Positions 8,689 to 15,449 of a stretch of 34,360 nt of DNA are shown piece after piece. The stretch is from Bacteroidota bacterium (GTDB lineage: Bacteria > Bacteroidota > Bacteroidia > AKYH767-A > OLB10). A model generated the notes under the pieces. The model was not told the origin of the DNA, searched no databases, and saw nothing but the letters and a program-made list of their open reading frames with translations. Location of the stretch: NCBI GenBank assembly GCA_023251535.1, contig JAHEYP010000027.1, positions 1-34,360 of the forward strand. The letters are read 5' to 3'. How positions within the stretch are numbered: the stretch's first letter is position 1; each line of letters opens with the position of its first letter. The position numbers were made by a program, and so were the translations under genes.

Positions 8689-9035
8689 ATGGGAGATTGT
8701 TGAATATTGAGTTGGAATACGATGATGATTCGAACTGTGGTAGTTCTTCCCGCATTAGTACTTATTATGATAAGTTAAATCAATTAGAGACTGAATATAC
8801 CATTAGTCCGAATCCAGCTCAATCGCACTTTACATTAAAAGGTAGTGCAAGTTCATTTATTCATCAAGTTATTTTTATCGATTTAAATGGAAAGGAAATC
8901 ATTAAGTATTTAGTTGACGAGAAATTAACTGAAAGAAATTTTAATCTTCCAAATCTTAGTGATGGTGTGTACAACGCAAAAATAATTCTTGAAAACGAAA
9001 AAAGTGTTAATAAGAAAGTTGTAATTCTAAATTAA
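8673..9035 (+). pseudogene. Decayed T9SS cargo gene: start module fused to a C-terminal sorting domain
   Basis: The frame begins with the same codons as the T9SS gene at 11149 (MHFMK) but then, instead of a signal peptide, runs straight into about 115 residues that look like the C-terminal end of another protein. This end includes TEYTISPNPAQSHFTLKG and DGVYNAKIILENEKSVNKK, the SPNP...G-x-Y...K-x-x-x pattern of type A T9SS sorting domains. Without a signal peptide the product could not reach the periplasm, so the sorting domain has no use. The simplest reading is a deletion that joined the 5' module to the 3' end of a cargo gene, removing the body. The frame is open and followed one base later by the next gene's ATG, so it may still act as a translated leader for that gene. 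A short functional cytoplasmic protein is unlikely but not excluded. Confidence 0.7.
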
Positions 9036-9036
9036 C

Positions 9037-10554
9037 ATGCGAGCAACAGTTAAAATTATATTTACTTTTTTATTGCTGATCCAATTTAATGAGGAAATTA
9101 AAGCTCAAGGTAAGGCCCATCAGTTTTTATATGGCTGGAGAAGTCAATTGGATTCTTATACGACTTCACTGCGAGGCAAAATGCTTTTTGATTCAAATAG
9201 TTTAAATGTAGTGCCTGATAGTTTTGGGATGCCATTTACCGGTGCTCAAGGAAATATATCTGATGAGCAAGGTAATTTGCTTTTTGCTAGTAATGGTGTT
9301 TATATAATGAATGCAACTGGGAATATGATGTTAAATGGAGGAGGGTTAAATCCAGGCCCAGCGGTAACAGGTTTGGGTTCTATAGGTATGCCTATGCCAT
9401 TTAGTAATATTGTTCTACCATTCCCTGGTGACACAAATAAATATATATTGTTTCACCATTCCGAAGATTATTTGGGGAATCTTGCGTCGTATGCCTTGTT
9501 TATGACTATTGTTGACATGACCTTAGATAATGGAAAAGGTGCTGTAATAAGTAAAAATGTTGTGGTTAACAGCGATTCCTGCGATTGGGGAATTGCAGCC
9601 TGTCAACACGCTAATGGTAGAGATTGGTGGATAACAATTCCTAAATACAAAAGTGATACTTTAATTACATTGCTTTGTACTCCAAATGGTGTATATGAAA
9701 CTAATCGCCAAAGTTTTGGTTTTCCGGCAACTTTAGGAAATGTTGGATGTCCTATGTTTTCACCAAACGGTTCACGGTTTTCAATTACTAGTGCTAAACC
9801 TTATGGTAGCGCATACAAGCATGATGTTAGAATATATGAGTTTGATCGATGTAATGGTGTTTTTTTTAATGCGAAAATAGATTCCATCGATAATCAAGTT
9901 GGCGCAGGTGCAATTTTTTCATCAAATGGGGAATATATTTATACAATTTCAGTAAATGATATTTACCAGTATCAAACTGACACTATTGATTTTCATGGGT
10001 CTAAGAAAAAAGTAGCCACATATGATGGATTTGTTTCATTAGCTCCAACAATTTTCATGTTTCCCTTTTTGGCTGCGAATGGTAAAATATATATATCGTC
10101 TTATGGTTCTGTCGTCGATTTAACTTGCATTGAATATCCTAATAATCCAGATACTCTTTGTTTTGTGAACCAGCACTCGGTTCATTTACCTGCTTGGTGT
10201 TATAGGGCAAATGTCAACCATCCAAATTATTATTTAGGGCGATTGCAGGGTAGTCCGTGTGATACTTTGTCGTGGGTTGGGGTAGAAGAAAATACTCTAC
10301 ATGATTTTAAAATAGGGTTAAGTCCAAATCCAAGTATTGGAAGCTTTAAAATAATTTATTTGTTGCCTTCCAACGAAAGTGGCGAATTGCTCATTTATAA
10401 TTTAATGGGACAAATAATTTATCGCCAAACTCTTCCTGAATGGACTACACTTCAAAATATTCAGTTGCCTAATGTCCCATCAGGTATTTATCAATGTACT
10501 ATCAAATGCAAATCCGGTTCAGCCACTAAGAAGTTGATGGTGGTTGGGGAATAG
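9037..10554 (+). CDS. Secreted T9SS cargo protein with type A sorting domain
   Basis: A 505-residue surface or secreted protein. Residues 1-23 are a signal peptide ending KA-Q. The body (about 30-410) repeats short blocks such as GNISDEQGNLLFASNGVYI, CQHANGRDWWITIPK and PMFSPNGSRFSI, in a pattern expected for a beta-propeller-like fold. The last about 80 residues (GLSPNPSIGSF...GQIIYRQ...SGIYQCTIK...KKLMV) are a type A T9SS C-terminal sorting domain, normally removed as the protein is anchored to the cell surface. It is a diverged paralogue of the gene at 11149: both have NGRDWW near the middle and NPNY....GSPCDTL just before the sorting domain. No specific function can be named. It begins one base after the decayed gene at 8673 and probably uses that promoter. 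Confidence 0.85.
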   Translation: MRATVKIIFTFLLLIQFNEEIKAQGKAHQFLYGWRSQLDSYTTSLRGKMLFDSNSLNVVPDSFGMPFTGAQGNISDEQGNLLFASNGVYIMNATGNMMLNGGGLNPGPAVTGLGSIGMPMPFSNIVLPFPGDTNKYILFHHSEDYLGNLASYALFMTIVDMTLDNGKGAVISKNVVVNSDSCDWGIAACQHANGRDWWITIPKYKSDTLITLLCTPNGVYETNRQSFGFPATLGNVGCPMFSPNGSRFSITSAKPYGSAYKHDVRIYEFDRCNGVFFNAKIDSIDNQVGAGAIFSSNGEYIYTISVNDIYQYQTDTIDFHGSKKKVATYDGFVSLAPTIFMFPFLAANGKIYISSYGSVVDLTCIEYPNNPDTLCFVNQHSVHLPAWCYRANVNHPNYYLGRLQGSPCDTLSWVGVEENTLHDFKIGLSPNPSIGSFKIIYLLPSNESGELLIYNLMGQIIYRQTLPEWTTLQNIQLPNVPSGIYQCTIKCKSGSATKKLMVVGE

Positions 10555-10616
10555 TTTATGGTTTACGGTTTACGGTTTACGGTTTACGGTTTACGGTTCG
10601 CGAAGCGAGTAGCGAG
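10554..10616. repeat. Heptamer tandem array GTTTACG ending in a stem-GAA mini-hairpin
   Basis: Six units, GTTTATG followed by five GTTTACG (10554-10595), begin at the stop codon of the preceding gene and run into GTTCGCGAAGCGAGTAGCGAG, whose core TCGC-gaa-GCGA is a mini-hairpin. In the same phase the unit is GGTTTAC, thus a GGTTnnn relative of the array at 8165. Confidence 0.9.
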
Positions 10617-10993
10617 ATTATTTTAGGATAGAAATAAGGGTGGAGGAAAGGAATTGGTTCGAAGTTCGATGTTCTAAGTTTCTCAATGCGGATTGCGAAA
10701 TCTTTTTATGGTTCGAGGCCTGCCGTGACTTGTGCTTTTCGCACAACGTCATCGGTTCATGGCTTGCCATGAAGTGAGCTTTTTCAGCTCTACTTCAGGG
10801 GTTCGCAATGCGCATAGCGAAATCTTTTTATGATTCGTGGTTGTCGAGCTGGTCATTGAGTTGGTCATCGAGCGGAGTCGAGATGGAGTCGAAATATAGT
10901 CGAGACATGGCTGGCGCCGTTTGCTGGCGCGATACTTCCCTTGATTTAAATTCCCTCAAAATCACCCATGCTAATTCCTGTGTATTTCTGACT
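10617..10993. repeat. Repeat-built spacer, second block
   Basis: No gene. It holds four degenerate heptamers (GGTTCGA, AGTTCGA, TGTTCTA, AGTTTCT; 10656-10683), a hairpin TGAC-tt-GTGC-ttttc-GCAC-aac-GTCA (10726-10751) sharing 25 bases with 8287-8311, a damaged copy of the compensated hairpin (CCATGAAGT/ACTTCAGGG, 10767-10800), variants of the GCGAA element (10690-10702 and 10801-10822), and a run of GTCGAG/GTCGAGATGG motifs (10846-10905). The part from about 10912 on is a diverged copy of 8455-8526. Confidence 0.8.
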
Positions 10994-11155
10994 GGGTACA
11001 GCAAGTCCCCTCCCTAATTAAAATTACAAAAAATCCTCGAGATAGTCGGGAGATAAATGCTTACAAACGGTTAAGTGCTAGCCGATTTCTTATTTTAGTG
11101 ATTTATATATACATTTGGTAAATATTGGTCACTTTAAAGATGCACTTTATGAAGG
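10994..11155 (+). repeat. 162-bp promoter/start module, copy B
   Basis: Counterpart of 8527-8688. Here the module leads into an intact signal peptide, so this is the working arrangement and copy A the broken one. Homology ends at ATGAAGG (11149-11155), inside the first three codons. Confidence 0.9.
11086..11117 (+). promoter_or_regulatory. Promoter in module copy B
   Basis: TTTC (11086-11089), 20 bases, TACATTTG (11110-11117). Predicted transcription start near 11123, giving a leader of about 17-26 bases before ATG 11140 or 11149. Confidence 0.6.
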
Positions 11156-12681
11156 CGATAAAAAGCTTGTTGGTTTTTATTTTGTTGATTGTAGCGGGAC
11201 TCGCCAATGCTCAATTCACCGATCGATATTGGGCTTTCGGAGATAGCGCAGGAATTGATTTTAAAAACACTTTCAACCCTCAAGCAGCAAATAGTATCTT
11301 GCGTGTTCGTGGGACTTGTGCAAGTATCTGTGATAGCGCTGGTGAATTATTGTTTTATACCGGGTCTCCAAATTGGATTGAATGGTTAAACCCTGCAGGG
11401 CTTGTTAAATTTGGAACTGTAGTGAGCAAGAATCATCAAACAATGCAAAATGGGGATACTCTAATAGGTGGCTTATGGTATCAAGAGATGGCAATTGTTC
11501 CTTACCCTGGGAATAGTAATTTGTTTTATGTATTTTGTGCTGGGGTAACAACCTATAAAGGATTGTTTTATTCAACTATTGATCTAAATTACAATGGTGG
11601 TTTAGGGAAGGTGATTCAAAAGAACGTGCAATTACGAAATGACACGCTTGTGGATTGCATCGCTGTGGTGCGACATGGAAATGGGCGTGACTGGTGGGTT
11701 TTAGTGCGTACGTGGAAAAATGTTCCTACCAATGATATTACAGCGTATTTAATCACTCCTACGGGGGTAACTGCAATGCCAACACAATACATCGGAGCGA
11801 ATGTAAACTTAGCAAGTTTTTATCGCATGAAATTCAATACTGATGGATCACATCTCTATAATGCATGCCAAGTGGGAGCCGTTGAACGATATGATTTTGA
11901 TAGGTGTACCGGAATATTATCAAATAGAGTGGTGTATTCTGCGCCAGGAGGAAGCATAAATGGCTATTGGGATTTTGAAATATCACATGATGAAACAAAG
12001 CTCTATACAGTTAGAAATATGCAAGGACCTCTGCAAAATAAAACTTACCTTAATCAGTTCGACCTTGATCCGAGTACATTTTATTCAAGTTCTAACCAAT
12101 TGGCAGATTACATATTTCCCGAACAAGGTGGGGCAATTAAAATGGGACCTGATGGGAAGATTTATTTTACTCTTGGTTATTTAGATAGCGACACTTGCTA
12201 CGATTATTTAAATTGTTATGGGTCTACTTCTATCACAAATACCACCTTGTCAGTAATCAATCAACCGGATAGTACTTATCCTGCTTGTGATTTTCAGCCA
12301 TATGGTTTTTATTTAGGTGGGCATAAATCATATTATGGACTTCCGAATAACCCCAATTATGAATTGAGCAACTGGGTCGGCTCCCCATGTGACACCTTAA
12401 CAGTAGGCCTACCCAATATTGATGGAAGAAGGAACGAATTGAAATTATACTACAGTAGTGAAATGAGAACTGTATTTATTAATGCTGAAAAATTGTCAGG
12501 AAGAAATGCTTATGTCCAATTTTATACTTCAAGCGGACAATTACTTGAGAAATTGTCAGAGCCAATAAATGCCGGGTATTTTACCTATAGTTCTAGTTTC
12601 GCTTCACAACCTGATGGAGTTTATATAATAAGATTAATTACAGAAAAAGAAGTATTAACTGGTAAATTTGTGAAGAGGTAG
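11149..12681 (+). CDS. Secreted T9SS cargo protein, paralogue of the 9037 gene
   Basis: About 510 residues. From ATG 11149 the signal peptide MKAIKSLLVFILLIVAGLANA-Q is complete; ATG 11140 (adding MHF) is an alternative, and TTG 11125 lies too close to the transcription start. The mature N-terminus FTDRYWAFGDSAGIDFKN with CASICDSAGELLFYTGS is the YW.FG...G.DF opening of a family of Bacteroidota surface proteins with propeller-like repeats. Further blocks are GNGRDWWVLV, MKFNTDGSHLYNA and IKMGPDGKIYFTL. The final about 80 residues (ELKLYYSSEMRTVFINAEKL...GVYIIRLITEKEVLTGKFVKR) fit a T9SS sorting domain, although the usual SPNP opening is replaced by YYSSEM. Role beyond surface display or secretion is unknown. 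A run of nine G begins with the last base of its TAG stop and does not affect the reading frame. Confidence 0.82.
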   Translation: MKAIKSLLVFILLIVAGLANAQFTDRYWAFGDSAGIDFKNTFNPQAANSILRVRGTCASICDSAGELLFYTGSPNWIEWLNPAGLVKFGTVVSKNHQTMQNGDTLIGGLWYQEMAIVPYPGNSNLFYVFCAGVTTYKGLFYSTIDLNYNGGLGKVIQKNVQLRNDTLVDCIAVVRHGNGRDWWVLVRTWKNVPTNDITAYLITPTGVTAMPTQYIGANVNLASFYRMKFNTDGSHLYNACQVGAVERYDFDRCTGILSNRVVYSAPGGSINGYWDFEISHDETKLYTVRNMQGPLQNKTYLNQFDLDPSTFYSSSNQLADYIFPEQGGAIKMGPDGKIYFTLGYLDSDTCYDYLNCYGSTSITNTTLSVINQPDSTYPACDFQPYGFYLGGHKSYYGLPNNPNYELSNWVGSPCDTLTVGLPNIDGRRNELKLYYSSEMRTVFINAEKLSGRNAYVQFYTSSGQLLEKLSEPINAGYFTYSSSFASQPDGVYIIRLITEKEVLTGKFVKR

Positions 12682-13020
12682 GGGGGGGGTAATTTTGAAT
12701 TTTGTCCCGATAGCTATCGGGATTGGATTTTGGATTTCGCGAAGCGGTAAGCGAGATGTTTGTCGGATAGTGTTGAAGGTAAGGGATTGAATTTTCCTTT
12801 GAATTGGGAGAAGGGAAAAAAGTCCCTAGTTCATGGTTCATGGTTCTTGGTTCGCGAAGCGAGTAGCGAAATCTTCATATGTATCGTGGTCATCGAGCGG
12901 AGTCGAGATGGAGATGCCCCCCACATACTATAATGTCACCCCGTTCGGGGTTGGGTTAGGTTAGGCTGTGTGCCCTTGGTTACTATAATTTCATCCCTCC
13001 GGGATTTTATTGTGGATGGG
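12682..13020. repeat. Repeat-built spacer, third block
   Basis: No gene. It holds an 18-base perfect palindrome TCCCGATAGCTATCGGGA (12705-12722), a GCGAAGCGGTAAGCGA element (12733-12754), four heptamers (AGTTCAT, GGTTCAT, GGTTCTT, GGTTCGC; 12828-12855) running into the GCGAAGCGAGTAGCGAA element, an ATCGAGCGGAGTCGAGATGG motif near 12893-12912 also present at 10868-10886, and two units that both begin ACTATAATnTCA and continue into different hairpins: ACCCCG-tt-CGGGGT (12938-12951) and ATCCC-tcc-GGGAT (12993-13005). Confidence 0.85.
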
Positions 13021-13021
13021 C

Positions 13022-13211
13022 AACGAGCTTCGCTCCCAAAAACGAGCTTCGCTCTATTAGCAGATTAGCCCACTAGCACATCAGCAAATTAAAACGAGCT
13101 TCGCTCTATTAGCAGATTAGCCCACTAGCACATCAGCAAATTAAAACGAGCTTCGCTCCATTAGCAAATTGGCAGATTAGCAAACTAGCACATTAACAAG
13201 AGCTTTGCTCA
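13022..13211. repeat. 52-bp tandem repeat with GAGC-ttc-GCTC hairpins
   Basis: ACGAGCTTCGCT begins at 13023, 13042, 13094 and 13146. The 13042 and 13094 copies are 52-base units, essentially identical; the third is degenerate and a truncated GAGC-ttt-GCTC closes the array near 13200. Each unit is a perfect mini-hairpin plus 8-base subrepeats of the type TTAGCAnA. The tail (13212-13260) consists of TTCAAAT-like words and supplies the last codons of the sensor kinase gene. Confidence 0.9.
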
Positions 13212-13240
13212 AATCTTCAAATCGACAAATTTTCAAATTA

Positions 13241-14611
13241 TCAAATTTTCACATCATCAAACCGTAAATCAAACGTAGAGCCTACTGCTGGTTCGGAGTC
13301 TACCGTGATGTCGATTTTGTGGAAGGCTGCAATGGTTTTTACGATGGGAAGTCCTAGTCCGAAGCCTTCGGCTGTGCTAGTGTTGAGGCGCTTAAATCGG
13401 TCGAAGATCGCTGGCAAGTCTTCTTTTTTCATTCCGATGCCAGTGTCTTTTATTTCAATATGAAAAACATCGTCGATGAACTTGGTGGTGATAATAATGC
13501 TGCCGTCTTCTTTGTTGTATTTAATCGCGTTGTTTATGAGATTCGTAAACATCGTGTATAGTAATGTGCGGTTGCAGGGTTTTATGTTGAAGTCTTCGTA
13601 AAATTGTTTTATCAGTTTTATGTTTTTCTGATTTAACCTTTCTTCTACGTCTTCTATTACTTCGTCGAGTATATTTATCGCTGTTACTTCTTCGCTCTTT
13701 AAATATTGATCGTTTTCAATTTTCGAAATCAATAACAAGGCTTTTATAATCTTGCTCATCCTGTTGAGCGTGCGTTGCGAGTCGGATAGTCGCACTAATA
13801 CATCGTCTGATAGATTGGCATCTATCATAATATTCTCTAAGCGATTTTGCACTATGCTTATCGGCGTTTGCAATTCATGCGATACATTTGAGATGAATTC
13901 TTTTTCTATCTGAAAAGCATCTCTCAACTTTAACATCATTTCATTGATGCGTTGATCGAGTTTGTTGAATTCATGCGTTGTACTGGGAATAGGAGTGAAG
14001 TCGAAGTTGTTTGGCGATGGTACTGGCTGCAATTTCTTATGCATGATTTTATCAAGCGGCTTCATGAGTATTCGCACAAAGCCTAAGTCGATAAATAAAC
14101 TAATAACTACTACCACTATCATCATGATCAACGAAAAGCGTTGAATGGTGCTCTTTAATTGCTCAATAGAGCTGATCCCTTCTCCGATGTTGAGTTCGTA
14201 AAGTTGATTGTCGTAGGTGAATGGTCGGCGGATAATGCGGTGCTGCATCTTCTCCCCGTCGATCTGCCAAGCTTCATTCTTGATTTCCATCGATGGCGGC
14301 ATCTTTCTGGGATCAAGGATAGGGTAGATGGCAACAAATTCTTCTTTTAAAATACTATAGCTTTCAAAGCTACAGTCTTGCTCTAAAACGATATCGTCAA
14401 TACCGCCTTTTTGTACTGTTAATAGAATTCTCTCTGTCCTTGCTATTAGTCGCTTATCAATATGATCATATACTACCTTCTCAACAATGAGGGGCAGCAA
14501 AGCCATAAACGATAAAATGATTAATGATTTAGAGAGTGCATTGTAGATAGCAAACTTGGTTTGTATCGTGGGCACTTTCTTTTTAAAGAGGACTTTCTCG
14601 AAGAATCCCAT
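13241..14611 (-). CDS. Sensor histidine kinase of a two-component system
   Basis: A 456-residue membrane sensor kinase. Two membrane helices (about 21-44 and 159-180) enclose a roughly 110-residue periplasmic sensor. It continues with a short HAMP-like linker, then the dimerisation/phosphoacceptor region with H-box SNVSHELQTPI (phosphorylated His245), N-box NLINNAIKYNKEDG, G1 IEIKDTGIGM, F-box IFDRFKRL and G2 GFGLGLPIVK, all intact. It starts 9 bases after the stop of the response regulator gene, so the pair is one operon with the regulator first. The signal is unknown; the sensor domain has no recognisable motif. The last codons (DDVKI) are formed from AT-rich repeat sequence at the edge of the repeat region, suggesting the 3' end may have been eroded or extended by repeats. 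Confidence 0.92.
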   Translation of the reverse strand: MGFFEKVLFKKKVPTIQTKFAIYNALSKSLIILSFMALLPLIVEKVVYDHIDKRLIARTERILLTVQKGGIDDIVLEQDCSFESYSILKEEFVAIYPILDPRKMPPSMEIKNEAWQIDGEKMQHRIIRRPFTYDNQLYELNIGEGISSIEQLKSTIQRFSLIMMIVVVVISLFIDLGFVRILMKPLDKIMHKKLQPVPSPNNFDFTPIPSTTHEFNKLDQRINEMMLKLRDAFQIEKEFISNVSHELQTPISIVQNRLENIMIDANLSDDVLVRLSDSQRTLNRMSKIIKALLLISKIENDQYLKSEEVTAINILDEVIEDVEERLNQKNIKLIKQFYEDFNIKPCNRTLLYTMFTNLINNAIKYNKEDGSIIITTKFIDDVFHIEIKDTGIGMKKEDLPAIFDRFKRLNTSTAEGFGLGLPIVKTIAAFHKIDITVDSEPAVGSTFDLRFDDVKI

Positions 14612-14620
14612 AGGCGATTA

Positions 14621-15295
14621 TCAGATGTTGATTCTGTAACCTACACCGCGTACTGTTTCAAACCAATCGATTGGCGCATGCGCCGATAATTTCTTACGAA
14701 GATTTTTTACGTGAACGTCGATATAGTTCGATTCGTAATCGTCTTCTAATACATCACCCCAAATATGTTCGGTTAATTGTGTACGGGTAAGGACACGGTT
14801 TTTGTGGAGTGAAAGATAGTGGAAAAGATCAAATTCTTTTTTAGTAAGGTTGATGGTTTGGCCTTTGCATTGCACCGTTCTGTTCGATATGTCAATGTCA
14901 AAATCTGCAACCGTCATGGTATTCGATTTCAATCCGTGTTTTCTTCTTAATATCGCTTGCATGCGTGAGTGTAGCTCCGCTAATGAAAATGGCTTTGGAA
15001 TATAATCGTCGGCTCCAAGATCTAATCCTTTGATTTTGTCTTCTACTTCTCCTCTTGCTGTTAATACGATAAAGGCTGCTTCGCTTCCTTTTTTGCGTGC
15101 ATCTTTTAAAAGATCTAGTCCGTCCATGTCAGGCAACCCTAAATCGAGGAGCACAAAATCATAACTGTTAGTAAGCACTTTATCTGTTCCGCTTTTGCCG
15201 TTAAAGGCCACGTCGCAATTAAAATTCTGACGGGTGAGGTAAATCTCCATCTCATGTGAGAGTGAGCGTTCATCTTCTACGATCAAGACGTTCAT
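14621..15295 (-). CDS. OmpR/PhoB-family response regulator
   Basis: A 224-residue regulator from the ATG at 15295. The receiver domain (1-115) has the acidic pair E7-D8, phosphoacceptor D51 in FVLLDLGLPDMDG, T79 and K101 (PKPF). The C-terminal winged helix (about 130-222) has the typical LTKKEFDLFHYLSLHKNRVLTR, YIDVHVKNLRKKL and VRGVGYRI blocks. An upstream in-frame ATG at 15427 would add 44 residues (MKKPSRILHFGTST...) with no family counterpart, so that extension is rejected. It is the partner of the kinase encoded immediately downstream; targets cannot be inferred. Confidence 0.93.
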   Translation of the reverse strand: MNVLIVEDERSLSHEMEIYLTRQNFNCDVAFNGKSGTDKVLTNSYDFVLLDLGLPDMDGLDLLKDARKKGSEAAFIVLTARGEVEDKIKGLDLGADDYIPKPFSLAELHSRMQAILRRKHGLKSNTMTVADFDIDISNRTVQCKGQTINLTKKEFDLFHYLSLHKNRVLTRTQLTEHIWGDVLEDDYESNYIDVHVKNLRKKLSAHAPIDWFETVRGVGYRINI

Positions 15296-15449
15296 GGTAA
15301 TCTTTTTTGTGTTGTTTACGAATCTATGAATTTTATCGCTAACGGTGGCCGTTTTCTTATGTTGCCTTTGTTTCGACGGGGTGAAGGTACTTGTGCCAAA
15401 ATGAAGAATTCGGGATGGTTTCTTCACCTTTATGAAAATTCATTTAGTC

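Noticed and set aside
10808-11017. A 69-residue open frame
   Set aside because: It reads through the second copy of the same non-coding repeats and into the promoter module.
12681-12689. Run of nine G as a phase-variation switch
   Set aside because: The tract begins with the last base of the TAG stop, so gain or loss of G does not change the protein; no promoter lies around it.
12638-12841. A minus-strand 67-residue frame across the end of the 11149 gene
   Set aside because: It is antisense to the sorting domain and then runs through palindrome and repeat sequence; no signal of a gene.
13022-13211. CRISPR array
   Set aside because: The 52-base copies are directly adjacent with no unique spacers of regular length, and no cas genes are present.
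8157-13240. Insertion sequence or integron
   Set aside because: No transposase or integrase frame, no terminal inverted repeats with target duplication and no attC-like pairs around the genes; the repeats are small dispersed hairpins.
15296-15427. N-terminal 44-residue extension of the response regulator
   Set aside because: MNVLIVEDE at 15295 is the standard receiver-domain start; the extension has no family counterpart.
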